Shown piece after piece: positions 19,985 through 31,216 of a DNA stretch of 64,000 nt. The stretch spans positions 78,313,380 to 78,377,379 of the forward strand of contig JAPTHN010000001.1 of NCBI GenBank assembly GCA_026936325.1. The letters run 5' to 3'. Numbering within the stretch: the stretch's first letter is position 1; each line of letters begins with the position of its first letter. The position numbers and the translations under genes were made by a program. The notes under the pieces are model-generated. The model was not told the origin of the DNA. It searched no databases and saw only the letters and a program-made list of their open reading frames with translations. Source of the DNA: Platynereis dumerilii. Lineage: Eukaryota; Annelida; Polychaeta; Phyllodocida; Nereididae.

Positions 19985-22517
19985 AAAAGACAATTCCAAC
20001 TGTGAAATAACCTGGAATGAAATTCATCTTGCCAACCAGCCCAAACTACTTGTCGGGTCTTTCTATCGACCACCCAGCTCAAAGGAGGACGCCTTACAAG
20101 AACTTGACAAGTCACTTGAAGACATCTCAGCCCGACACCCTAATGCCCAAATTATCCTTGGAGGAGATTTCAACCTCCTGGGGATAGACTGGGAAGTCGG
20201 TGCACCAAAACCCAGAGACCCCCATCGATCTCTGTCTGAACAATTGCTGGACATCATGATGCGTTACAATCTAACGCAAGTTAACTGAGAGGCCACAAGA
20301 GGAGCAAACATTCTAGGCCTTTGTTTGGCAACTAACCCGGGCCTCGTTCAAAAATGCTACACAGCTCCAGGGATAAGCGATCATGACATCCTGATCGTCG
20401 AGTGCAATTTAAAGGCCAACATAAACAAGAAGCAGCCAAGGACTGTTTTGTGCTACAAAAAGGCAAATTGGGACAATATAAAAGAAGAAACACTGGAATT
20501 CCAACGAGTGTATATGGAATCATCCCCTGAGACTAGACCAGTAGAAGAGAACTGGCTCCTATTCAAGACCAACATCCTACGGATTATAGGACTACACATA
20601 CCATCGAAGACAATTGGTAGTCGCTACCATCTTCCTTACATCACCCGAGACATCAAAAGCCTCATCAGACGCAGGGACAGATTTTACAAGAGAGCAAAAG
20701 ACACACAGAATGAAGCTGACTGGGAAAAATTCAAGACATCACGTAGACAAATACATCAAGAGTTGAAGAAGGCCTACTGGGAACACCTAGATGGCATACT
20801 TGCTGAAGATGACAGCAAGAAAAAATTCTGGTCATTTATCAAATCAAGGAAACAAGACAGCTTTGGAGTAGGAGTACTGAAGACCGACGGGAAATCAGCA
20901 ACCACCAGCATCGAAAAGGCCGAAATGTTAAATGACCAGTTCTCGAGTGTATTCAATACAGAGGACCTCAACAACATACCTGCCAAGGGTATGTCACCTT
21001 TTGGAAATATGGAGGACATCACAGTCACTAGATCTGGGGTACTCAAATTACTCCAGAACATCAACCCCAAGAAAGCAGGAGGGCCGGATAAAATCACCGC
21101 AAGGATACTAGTCAACATTGCTGCAGAAATCGCCCCCATGGTCACACATTTATTCCAACAATCACTTGACAGAGGAGTAGTACCTCAGGATTGGCGCACG
21201 GCAAATATTGCTCCAATATTCAAGAAGGGGGATCGTTCGAAACCTGCAAATTTCCCTCACATCGATACTAAGCAAGACATTGAAACACATTGTTGTGAGC
21301 CAACTAATGAACCATCTGGAAAGGAACAGCATCCTGCTAGATACGCAGTTTGGATTCAGAAGCAAGCGTTCTTGTGAAAGTCAACTGCTGCTAACAACGG
21401 ACGACATCATGTGAAGCCTAGACTCACGCCAGCAAGTAGATGTTGCGATTTTAGACTTTGAAAAAGCCTTCGACAAAGTCCCACATCAGCGCTTATCGGT
21501 CAAAATGCAGTATTATGGCATCAGGGGCAGAACTCTGAAGTGGATTGAAGCTTTCCTGACTGACAGGATGCAGAGAGTCATCGTAGACGGATCAGAATCG
21601 AGAGTCACCTCAGTGTTGTCTGGAGTCCCGCAGGGCACTGTTCTAGGCCCCACTCTCTTTCTCATCTACATAAACGACATCAGTGACACCATAACATCTA
21701 AAGTCAAGCTCTTCGCTGACGATTGCCTCGTTTATAGAGAAATAAGAGAAGACGATGACCGCAAGAAACTAACAAGATGATCTAGATTCCCTAGTGCAAT
21801 GGTTGAACATATGGCAGATGTCTATTAATATAAAAAAAGTGCCATACAATGCACATATCCCTGGGAAGGAAGAAAAGCCACCAGTACACGATGCGAGGAC
21901 AACCATTGACCGCCGTTGACCATTATCTGTACCTCGGCGTTGAATTAGACAGTAAAATGTCCTTCACCGCCCACCTGGACATCCAGACCACTAAGGCGAG
22001 ACAGTTGTTAGGCTTCCTGAGGAGAAATCTTTGTAGCTGCTCCCCTAGACTCAAAGAAGCTGCCTACACATCCCTCGTACGACCAGGACTAGAATATTGT
22101 GCTTCAGTCTGAGACCTTCACCACTCAACAAAGATTAACAAGCTGGAAGGAATTCAACGCCAAGCAGCACGATTCGTGCTAAACAAGCCATGGAGAAGAT
22201 CAGGAGAAGATAGCGTTACAGATATGCTGAGCCAGCTTAAGTGGAAGACTCTGCAAGAAAGAAGGAAGAACATCAAGATCCTCATGATATATAAGATCCT
22301 CCACCATCTGATCTACATCCCGCAGAGCTACATACCACCACCATCAACAGCCGCCACAAGATCTCTACACAGCATGAAGTTAAGGCAGATCAGATATAGC
22401 ACGGAGTGCTACAGGAACTCCTTCTTCCCCAGTGTGATCCCTGTGTGGAACAAGTTGCCTGCAGGTCTGGCAGAGGCACCTTCCTTGGAAGCCCTCAAGT
22501 CAGCTCTTGCCGAGTAG
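19985..22517 (+). pseudogene. LINE endonuclease-reverse transcriptase, broken
   Basis: Endonuclease C-terminal half: VGSFYRPPSS and ILGGDFNLLGIDW. Reverse transcriptase motifs: GGPDKITARIL, DWRTANIAPIFKKGD, QFGFRSKRSCESQLL, ILDFEKAFDKVPH (about 21451), SGVPQGTVLGPTLFLIYIND and the catalytic FADD (about 21711). The C-terminal YLGVELDSKMSFTAHL and RPGLEYCASV are typical of jockey/CR1-group elements. Breaks visible: in-frame stops at 20286, 21412 and 22110 (the last where Trp is expected); a small deletion near 21255 compressing NYRPISL; and frame slips near 21770 and in the A-run near 21835. The frame otherwise holds, so the copy is moderately old. Confidence 0.88.
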
Positions 22518-22640
22518 GAAGATCCTGTTTTTAGCAGCAACGTTTTTATGAATGCGCTTTTAACCCTGCACATGTTTTATCCCATGGCGAGATATCCTTG
22601 GATTGTGCCAAGTATAAGAAGGAGAAGAAGAAAAGAAAAT
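19985..22640 (+). mobile_element. 5'-truncated, decayed non-LTR retrotransposon (jockey/CR1-like)
   Basis: A LINE fragment starting inside the apurinic endonuclease, covering the full reverse transcriptase and C-terminal region, with a short 3' untranslated stretch ending in an AAG/AAAG-rich tail (about 22608-22645). The 5' 'dead-on-arrival' truncation is usual for LINEs. The right-hand boundary is approximate and I could not identify target duplications. It lies between host gene copies I and II. The 420 bp before it (19562-19984) show nothing recognisable. Confidence 0.85.
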
Positions 22641-22759
22641 CAAATTTCTCCAGCGCACTTGAAAGATATCTTGAAATTAATCCAGGTCATTCCTATTTAC
22701 AATGCTATTTCAATGGGACAGAATTATGGTTGCACAATAATTGGGAACGCAGTGTAGTA

Positions 22760-23690
22760 GGGGAGAGGCAGGTTAGTTGAGACGTTTTTGAGAAGGGCTC
22801 GCCTCCCAGCTAAACAGACGATGATAATGGAATGGCGAATAGCCTTGTGCATGGGGAAATACATTGTTCAAATATATGGGGAAACTTGACTTCCTCTGTT
22901 GGATAGTTTTTACCCCAGATGGCGTCAAACGAGGTCACGTCAAACGTATCAACTAACCCATCTGGTAAGGTTAGTTGATACACCCAGGCAGGTTAGTTGA
23001 TACACCAAACCCTGATTGACAATGCAACAAAAAAGTCACATGCTTCCGCCTTGGTAGGATACTATAGAACCATATGCCTTCACCAATCTACTTTCTGTTC
23101 CCATGGATGCATATCTACTTCCATTGTGAGTCTGAACTGATGGTTGACCAATTGGGAGGGAGAGATCTCGTGATAAGTTCAACCTTAGAATCATCTATAG
23201 AGCTTTTTTATGTAAACTCCTGGGGAACACCAAGCATTATCATTATACTAATAGTTTAGGGTTGTTATTTTGACCAGGCCAGTCGACAAAACCTAAAAAA
23301 ATCTCCTGTATCAACAATCCCAGCCATTTGATTATTTCAGAAAACAGCAGGGCTCTTGACCACAGGTTAAGCTAGGTCATCTTTGATGGCTCATAAATAA
23401 CCCTTTCCACACACCTTATCCATATTCTAAGTTACTCTGAATCATCTTTCACTATAGCGAGGAAAAAAAACATGTAAGCTTTCGGCACAAATTTACTCGG
23501 AACAGTGATTTTTGCATTTTTTGGCTTTTCTCCTAAATCTTTATTCTGATTCTACATTGACCTGGATGAGGTGATGTGTTTTTTTATTCAGCTTCTTACT
23601 AATGGCAACGCTTTCTCAAATGAGCATTTGTATGACCAGGAGGTGGGGCGTATCAACTAACCTTGCGTATCAACTAACCTGCCTCTCCCC
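22760..23690. mobile_element. TA-flanked inverted-repeat element with internal terminal-motif copies (GGTTAGTTGATAC type)
   Basis: Inverted ends GGGGAGAGGCAGGTTAGTTG with TA on both sides (22758-22759, 23691-23692). The inner terminal motif GGTTAGTTGATAC recurs inside: reversed at about 22946, direct at 22969 and 22990, and reversed at 23650 and 23668. No transposase frame is seen in 931 bp. The end sequence is shared with 38529-39494 and 50711-51600 although the motif behind it differs. Confidence 0.85.
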
Positions 23691-24635
23691 TACCATATTC
23701 AACTTGGAAAAAGCGCCCCAATATATCTATGGAATATCACACGACAATATTTGTGCACAACTGTACATTGATTTTTTTTATAAATGGAGGACTTTTTATC
23801 TCAGTCTAAACCACTTTTTTTCTGAAAGTGACATGTTGATCCCAATACTTCTCTACTCAGTGAATCTACAATGTTGCCACAGGGGCTTCTTGTAGGATAC
23901 TATGCAAATATCAATGTCATTAGGACCTGCTCTCAAATGATTTTAAAAAGCTTAGATTCTTCAATAGACATTTCAAAGTTCAAATCACAAGAGTTACTCG
24001 GAAATTCTTTGAAAAGCCAATTCATTCAAAACAACATTTCTGTCTATTCCTGTTCCTTTCATCATGCATGGTGACATGTTAGCTTCTTTGAGTTTTTTTA
24101 TATGTGAAGCCAAACAAGTGAAAGGCATTCCTATCACAAAATAGAATTGCTACAATATTTCCATCAAGATATGCGAAATGTAAATTTATTATTAATTTCG
24201 AAAAACTTCATTCACAATGTCTATATGAAGGTAGGTTATAGTTGCAAATAAGCTCACATACAGTGTATGGATGACATGAAAACACTGCTACGTACATACA
24301 GTTTAGACACATGTGACACATACATACATTCTTAACATCAGAAAGGTTTAAAAATTAAAAGGTCCAAACATGAAGAAGCATGGCAAACAAGCATACTCTC
24401 AAGTGAGCTTGCTGTATTTTTTTCTCTTTTTCGCTACTTTATACAGGGTGGCAGGATTTTTATTAATAAATAAAATGTCACTCACTCACCCTTTATACTT
24501 TGCTGTTGATCTGCAGAGTAACTTCTGAAAGCAATCTGACTGTCCAATTGAAGAGAGAAACCCCAAAAAGTCTGAAAGCTCATCTTGTCAATGACCTTGG
24601 CCTGTAACAGTGTGTACTGTGTACTTGCCTCCTAG
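23691..24635. other. No gene recognised; degenerate 5' part of gene copy II
   Basis: From about 24360 the sequence resembles the start of copy III near 28845 (CAAACAAGCATACTCTCAAG against CAAACAAACATGCTCTTAAG) and later shares CAATTGAAGAGAGAAACCCC (24546 and 28930). In copy II the corresponding start codon and signal-like frame are not kept. Before 24360 nothing is recognised. Confidence 0.4.
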
Positions 24636-24734
24636 CAATTCCAAAATAGTCACTTGGAAGGATTCTCCAATCACCTCCCACTTCAAAACTTCCAAAATGA
24701 GGCTCAGGTTGTGCTCAGATGGAAGACTGCAAAG
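24636..24734 (+). CDS. Exon A of the duplicated host gene (copy II)
   Basis: A 99-bp, 33-codon open exon between an acceptor-like CTTGCCTCCTAG and AAAG|GTATTTC. The protein contains QNSHLEGFSNHLPLQN and EAQVVLRWKTAK. Copy I (1-51) keeps the second half with conservative changes. Near 29415 a degenerate third copy reads LTKFCNQLAFQDLLES, so the pattern is conserved at the protein level across three paralogs. The intron to exon B is 364 bp, phase 0. The helix-like EAQVVLRWK segment followed by exon B's DLVQDMINF is faintly like the end of a death-fold domain; I would not name it on that. Confidence 0.4.
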
Positions 24735-25098
24735 GTATTTCATACCACTTCCTCTGAGATACTATATATATGTATCTCTAAATTACACAGGTAATTTAGT
24801 TGCCTTAGCTCCGCTTGCCAGCCAATTTAACATCACCAAAATTTAATTTGAATTAAAAGTCAAAATTCATGTTGAAAATAACTATTAAGTTTTGTAGGAC
24901 AAAGGAAATGTGTTTAATGATTGCAGATTTTAATCAGGCTTTGACCGTATAGTATAGATAATTACCTGTCGGTCGAGTCAGAAACCATTTGCTTGAGATG
25001 GTGATCATTATCTAGAGTATTTAATTTTGCTTCAAACACAAATCAGTTCAAAATGCAAAACATGACTGATCTTCCTCTCTTTTTCTTGTGTCTTGCAG

Positions 25099-25212
25099 AT
25101 ATTGACTTTTGAAATACTACAGAAGGATCTGGTGCAAGATATGATTAACTTCAGCTCCAATTGTTGTAACGAGAACAACAAACAAGATGAATTTGTTCAA
25201 GGCATCCGAAAG
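25099..25212 (+). CDS. Exon B of the duplicated host gene (copy II)
   Basis: A 114-bp, 38-codon exon after a strong polypyrimidine acceptor (TTCTTGTGTCTTGCAG) and before AAAG|GTATTTCGG. It encodes ILTFEILQKDLVQDMINF, then NCCNENNKQ. Both borders are phase 0. The copy I counterpart is 18692-18802. Conservation of the reading frame between the two argues for past selection. Product unknown. Confidence 0.45.
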
Positions 25213-26121
25213 GTATTTCGGATTTTTTTTTGTTTACTCAACAGCAGATCTGACATAGAGATACATGTAAGTAACAAAATGTTTATGAAAAATGACAACC
25301 AAAGTAGCTTTGTTTGGATGTCCAAGGCTATGAAAACCACCAAGTAAGGTAAAACACAACAATATTAGGCTTGTCTGGGCAATGTCTGGCTTTCCAAATA
25401 TACAGTCTCCCATAATGTCCTTTTCTGTTATTTGGTGATTAGATAAGTTGATACTCATCTCATATTATAGCACATCCCTATTATTACAGATCTCGTATAA
25501 GTGTGCCATGTTCCATGTGAATATATGCACAGATGATGTCAGTATTGCAATACTGACATCACTATTGGCACTCCAAGCTTGAGTGTTGATTCCAACTGCT
25601 ACCAACAAGTCAGGCTTATGGGCTGTCTAAGTGTGAATAACAATTGATTAATCTGCATTCATTGGTATATGGTTGTTTGATTCAGTTGGAGCAGGTGAAA
25701 CTGATATGTTTGAGCCACTTGCTTGATCCATCATGGACATTCATGGTGTCCTGTTGTGAAATTTCTCCTTGTGGGCAGCACCTTATGGCTTTTCAGCCTT
25801 TTAGATAAGATATGTGCCAAAGAAACTGTTCAGAATTGATTACTGGAATGGGGATGACGGGGAGACTTTTTGGAAGTGAACGTGGCGGTGTTGCATGGGC
25901 ATACCACATGCCTACAAAGCTAGGGATTACTGACTGTTATATAAATATTCAAAAGCACTGACATGAACTCCTGGGAGGTTCTATTGGGATTTGTCATTCA
26001 AAGTTCCTTACCAGTTCAGTCTGGCAAACTGAAACAATTATTTAACACAAGACAACTATGAACCAAGTTGGCACTGTTTAGCAAACCATGTAGGATTATC
26101 AATGTATTAACTCATTGTCTT
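25213..26121. other. No gene recognised; contains a perfect palindrome
   Basis: About 0.9 kb of intron-like sequence. Positions 25535-25560 form a perfect 26-bp palindrome centred on TATTGCAATA. No inverted-repeat element ends were found around it. Confidence 0.5.
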
Positions 26122-27187
26122 TTGAAAATATCAACAATTGTCTCAAACAGAATGTGTATTAAAGTTATGTTTCTCTCAGTTTGAAGTCTTGTTTTAAGCT
26201 GTTATAGTTATTTTCCTCAGCTGCTCAGTGTCATGATACATAAGCAAGAGGATCATTAAATAGAATAGATATCACACCTGTAATCAGTTGCAACCCTTGT
26301 ATTGCTGGACCTCATTGCTCTTAAATTTTGCTGACAATTTGTCCACAGGAAGTGATACAACATCTTTATAGATTTATTTCTCAAGCTTTGTGCAGAAAAT
26401 TTTGCCACAAAGAATTCAAGATGACTAATTTAGAGAACTAATGGTGAACTGTACTTTAGCATTTGAAGGATTTAAAGCATGTTTGAAACCCATGGAAATG
26501 CACACAGGGAGGCAAACCAAGTTTTGGAACAGCCAGCTGTAGTAAACAAGAAGCTAAGTAGGATTACTACTTCTTAATAATGATATTTTAATATGTCAAC
26601 CATGCCAGATAAGTCAAATAAGACTAATACTATTTATTTATCAAGCAAGAAGTGTTGAAAATATCAACAATTATCTCAAACAAAATGTGTATTAAAGTTA
26701 TGTTTCTCTCAGTTTGAAGTCTTGTTTTAAGCTGTTATAGTCATTTTCCTCAGCTGCTCAGTGTCATGATACATAAGCAAGAGGATCATTAAATAGAATA
26801 GATATCACACCTGTAATCAGTTGCAACCCTTGTATTGCTGGACCTCATTGCTCTTAAATTTTGCTGACAATTTGTCCACAGGAAGTGATACAACATCTTT
26901 ATAGATTTATTTCTCAAGCTTTGTGCAGAAAATTTTGCCACAAAGAATTCAAGATGACTAATTTAGAGAACTAATGGTGAATTGTACCATAGCATTTGAA
27001 GGATTTAAAGCATGTTTGAAACCCATGGAAATGCACACAGGGAGGCAAACCAAGTTTTGGAACAGCCAGCTGTAGTAAACAAGAAGCTAAGTAGGATTAC
27101 TACTTCTTAATAATGATATTTTAATATGTCAACCATGCCAGACAAGTCAAATAAGACTAATACTATTTATTTATCAAGCAAGAAGTG
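26122..27187 (+). repeat. Recent 533-bp tandem duplication
   Basis: Two direct copies, 26122-26654 and 26655-27187, both starting TTGAAAATATCAACAATT and ending CAAGCAAGAAGTG. I count fewer than ten differences by eye, so this is a young event or an assembly duplication. Neither copy has a recognisable gene. Confidence 0.97.
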
Positions 27188-27299
27188 GATGGCACTTTGT
27201 TAAAATGTCAAAAAGTGATTTTTTTTTGGAACCCTCACACAAGCAGACAGCCTAATTTTGCATAGACAGTGCTGCCATCTTTGCACACTGTGATACCAG

Positions 27300-27465
27300 A
27301 GGACGGGAAATGGGGGGGGGGGGTAGTTGGTCCCCAAAAATTTGGGAAAAGGCCTGACAAGGAGGCTAAGAATTCGATCATCAAATAAACATTATTGGAA
27401 ATCAGTGATAAGGATGCCCCCAAGCAAAACTCCCCTCCCCCCCTTAAATTCTGAATGGTTCCAGA
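27300..27465. mobile_element. Fragment related to the 38026-38399 inverted-repeat element
   Basis: GCAAAACTCCCCTCCCCCCC followed by TTAAATTCTGAATGGTTCC matches the right end of 38026-38399 (GCAAAACTCCCACCCC, then ATAAATTCTGAACGGTCC). Only one end is recognisable. Confidence 0.45.
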
Positions 27466-28102
27466 GTATGTTATTTTTTCCAAGACAGACCAGCACATGA
27501 AAACCTCAAATGAATTTGAGAGTGAATGAATTTGTTTTGTTGTAAAGTGCTAAAACTGACAGCAGTTATACACAAAATCCATGCATTATATAGCAGGATA
27601 TTGTAACTTTAGGATTTATTCAAAACATCAAACTGAATAATCAATGTTGAGCAACAATCTAACAGCTCATTGTGGGTTTGTAATGGTGTGATCAGTATGG
27701 GTTCCAAGTGACACAGCTGAAACTGCGAATATACCAGCTGTGAAATCATTATGCTGATACTGACATCACAAGAGCACTGTGGCAGTTGAAAAGAACATGG
27801 CACACTAATATGAGATCTGTAATAACTCCAGGCAGACATTGAATTTTCTTGGACCTTAGGAGCATGGAAAACAATTTTTTAGATCTCTTACTTCATGGAA
27901 TCCATATTGCTCAGTGCATGATACTCGCTGCTTCATTCTGGGAAAGTGTGCCACATCTGATGTGGCAAAAGATTCCTCTCCTCTTTTCTGCCTCGGGTGC
28001 ATGGCATTTGAATATTCCTAATGACACCGCATGCCATCATAGAGTCACCAGGTTCTCGGAACACTGACAGGTTCTGTACATTGTAATGAGAGCATTTAGC
28101 AG

Positions 28103-28201
28103 GAAAACCACGTTCACATGTCAGATGCAGACAAGAGTAATCAAAAACAAGGCAGGACGTCTGGCCTTGCTCAGGATGACCAAATTCTTCATGACCACTG
28201 A
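28103..28201 (+). CDS. Terminal exon of the duplicated host gene (copy II)
   Basis: After TTTAGCAG, 32 codons begin ENHVHMSDADKSNQ and end at a TGA at 28199-28201. The last residues are QDDQILHDH. It is homologous to 19336-19461 of copy I but one base longer near 28155, so the C-termini differ. A GACCACTGACCACTGACCAC triplication follows the stop. Flanking 27840-28350 is duplicated DNA shared with 19085-19530. Confidence 0.3.
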   Translation, partial: ENHVHMSDADKSNQKQGRTSGLAQDDQILHDH

Positions 28202-28861
28202 CCACTGACCACTTTAGCTTCACTGCAGCTCCACTTGTGTGTGATGTGTTGTTTCTGCATAGAATGACAATCGACTGGGATGCATTATTTCCAAATGACT
28301 CCGCAGTCTGCCCATGTGCAGGCGATCCATTACGGTACTATCATGGAAAGCATATTCGGGATCATAGTTTTGTATAATTATACACTCTATGTATTCATTG
28401 AATATCACAGAGTTATGCTGTCAGTCCTTGACCATATTGTTCATTGCATAAGCCATGACAGTCAATACATTTTTTGGTCTTAAATTTACATTCATGCTGA
28501 AATTATTGCTGATACAGCATATGGTTAAAGTAGGCCCAGTTCAATGTAGCAATAATTTATAAACTGCATGATTGTGAATAACCTCTTAAATTTACGTATA
28601 TTACCAAGCCAGCTAAAATATTATGCTATTCAAGTATAAGTATGTCAGAGCTATAAAGATATTATGAGAATGTTTATGCATTTTTTGTGAGTGAAAATGT
28701 CAAAAGCAATGTCAACAATGAGCCTTCTCAGAAAGAAGAGAAATAGTCACCATCATTTTTTTATTTTAGGAATGTGATGCAGATGCACTCTTTTAAAGAG
28801 AAGAAAAGTTTGAATAACAGGAAGATCCAAGCCCTTTATTGCAGAAGTGGAGCAAACAAAC

Positions 28862-29041
28862 ATGCTCTTAAGCTTTTTTATTTGTTTTATATCTCTGAAA
28901 GCTTTTGGTGTTGACAAATACACCAACTCAATTGAAGAGAGAAACCCCATGTATTCTGAGTGTTCAGTGGTTTTCTTTCCTTGCCTTGTTATGCTGAGCT
29001 ATTGCATAGATCTCCTCCCCCGGCATATTCAAGCAGAATAA
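28862..29041 (+). CDS. Putative first exon with signal-peptide-like start (copy III, uncertain)
   Basis: An ATG at 28862 opens MLLSFFICFISLKAFGVDKY, a short hydrophobic leader with a plausible cleavage region, followed by TNSIEERNPMYSEC. The IEERNP block is shared with copy II DNA near 24546, where the leader is not preserved. The frame continues to a TAA at 29039, and I cannot place a donor with confidence. It may be a decayed first exon of the gene family. Confidence 0.25.
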   Translation: MLLSFFICFISLKAFGVDKYTNSIEERNPMYSECSVVFFPCLVMLSYCIDLLPRHIQAE

Positions 29042-29084
29042 AGACTTGAACAAGTTCTCCAATTTTGTAAACCCGTAATTCAGT

Positions 29085-30059
29085 TGCTTTGGGAAAATTG
29101 GCTAAAAAAAGGCTTACTCCTTTTAGCAAGGAAAGTGATAGTAGACTGCTAGCATTGACAAAGGTCCAACAAGAGATCAGAAATTTGGAATTGTGTTTTC
29201 ATTTTCATTTTCATAAAATATCTGGGAAATTCTGCTTCTTTTCTACTGGGGCAGAGATGTTCCACGACATACAAAAGTTCGAAATTCACAGATTTATAAT
29301 TCAAAAAACACCTGGCTTACTTCATTGAAAATTTTCCCTTTCTGTTCCCTTGCCTTGAAGTCTTGTAGTGCATTGCTATTGCATCCCCGGTATATTAAGA
29401 AAAAAATTACTTGACAAAGTTCTGCAATCAACTCGCATTTCAAGACCTCCTGGAATCATGTTAAAAGAAGGCAGTACAGGTTGGTATAGTAAAAGCACAC
29501 TGCATGAATGGTCTACCAGGATGTAGTTCCAGGGCTTTTAAAGAATTATTGGGTCATGAAAAAGAATTAACCACTTTTTCAATGTATGTTGTTATCAAAT
29601 TCCGAATTTCTCATCACCACAGAAGTTCTGTGTGCACCTGATAACCTTCCTGGAGTGGAGCCACAATTAAAAGTAGAGAAATTGTAACAGATCGTAGAGC
29701 ACGCCTTTCAAATTGTTGATAGGCCTTGTCCTTCTTTCTGGAGATCCTCAGGCATGGAGAGACATCTCTGTTCTTGAGAAGCACTTCCATTTGATTGGCT
29801 TATTGTAACATGTGACAAATGAAGCGGACATGTTCAATTGGCCAATTTGCTTTTTCGCATTTGCTGAAAACATTCTTCAACATAATTGAAGACAGTGGGC
29901 AAGCAGGCTCCCAAGCAACTATATTATTCTATTTTACCCAAGAACCAATTGAAAGACACGGAGGAGAAACTTTTGTCAGCAAGATGTCTTGTATTTTTTA
30001 AAAACCGTTTCTCTGAACCGTTGGTCAAACCAAGTCACCCATTTGATATGAAATATGTA
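29085..30059. other. Degenerate gene copy III; nothing firm
   Basis: Holds two exon A-like remnants (near 29047, LNKFSNF, and near 29415, LTKFCNQLAFQDLLES) without splice-ready borders, then unassigned sequence up to the segmental duplication. Confidence 0.35.
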
Positions 30060-30345
30060 TGAATATTCGCTTTTTGCGGTGACTTTGCCATCATCTTAAA
30101 AGCAATATTTTCCTTGAGAAACATGGGCAAGATGAGTATTCTAATCTGTACCTTGATGAGTTGTCTGTAAATGGCCCGAATTGGCATTGCCTTTACTAAA
30201 AAAATTAATCAGAAAAATATCAATAATGTTACTAGGGGCCATATATGTGTTTGTCATGTATGAAAGAGTAGTACCCAAGCTTCACAGTGAAACAGGTAAT
30301 GGTCACTGCATTATGTAAGAGCTGTCCTGACAAGAATGTTATTGT

Positions 30346-30540
30346 ATGCTGATCAGACTTGCTCTAGATACTGAGGCAGACAGCAGATATGTCCCCTTAC
30401 CTATTTATTGGTGTAAGCTGAGAGCAAGGAAAGAGTTTGAGGTCATTGACCTGACATCCCCTCACCTTTCATTAGTCGGCATCATCTCTGTCTCCCCAGC
30501 TTATGTTTTCTTCTTCTGGAAAGAAGGACTGAGCATATAA
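30346..30540 (+). repeat. Five-copy dispersed block (+ orientation copies at 30.35 and 35.18 kb)
   Basis: A ~200-bp block around GAGGTCATTGACCTGACATC and GCCGGCATCATCTCAGTCTC occurs here and at about 35170-35390 on this strand, and reversed at about 47050-47280, 48350-48620 and 53940-54240. Short frames read through it but do not survive small indels between copies, so coding is doubtful. Confidence 0.6.
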
Positions 30541-30804
30541 TTGCTGGAGTAGGTCATGGTAGTGGTGTATGCAATCGTATGTCCAGAGCTAAACTCTTTG
30601 GAATTCCATTATTTATAGGTCTAGATATCTAGTGAAATTTTTTTGAAATAACATAAAATTGGTTGCTGCCATTTTGGAAAGTTCGGCCTTATGAGAAATG
30701 TGACACCAACCGAATTTCGTACCTAGACCTAGAAATAATGGAATTCTAAAGAGTTTAGCTATGGACATAATGATTGCTCACACCACTACCATGAGCTACT
30801 AGAG
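30540..30804. mobile_element. MITE with ~80-bp inverted arms
   Basis: Arms share TCATGGTAGTGGTG and AGCTAAACTCTTTGGAATTC (reversed near 30740). The paralogous segment has the empty site GCATATAGTCTGTTCC (35361). Here GCATATA is followed by the element and then TAAATCTGTTCC, giving a TA duplication and exact borders. Confidence 0.85.
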
Positions 30805-30889
30805 TAAATCTGTTCCATCAAGCACAAAATTTATATCACCAATTGTTGGATAATGTAAGGTGTTCATAAACATGGCCAGTGTATATTGC

Positions 30890-31216
30890 AGGCAGCTGGG
30901 TGGTGTAGTGGTTAAGGTCCCCGCCTGCTCCGCTGAAGGTCTTTGCCTGCATGGGTTCGACTCTCGGTTGGGGAACCCGAAATTTTCAGTGTACCTTTAT
31001 GAGCAAAATCCCAGCTGGATGTCGTTCGGATGAGACGTTAATTTGGCGGCCCCTTGTATCAGTGTCTGTGCTGGGCAAGTAAAAGATCCCTCACATGGGG
31101 TAAATGTGTAACATGTTGAGGACTCCTGCTCTCTCTCTCTCATCTCATCAATCAACCCTCGTGAGCGCCCAGAACTGGGCTTAGAGGGCTGCACTTACCA
31201 TATCTATCTATCTATC
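30890..31216 (+). mobile_element. tRNA-derived SINE with TATC tail
   Basis: RNA polymerase III box A TGGTGTAGTGGTTAAGG (30901) and box B GGGTTCGACTC (30953) lie in a tRNA-like head. A central region has GGATGAGACGTTAA (31031), a core I recall from SINEs of several invertebrates without being sure of its name. The tail is (TATC)n. TATATTGC flanks it on both sides (30882-30889, 31217-31224), and the paralogous site near 35470 lacks it. Confidence 0.85.
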
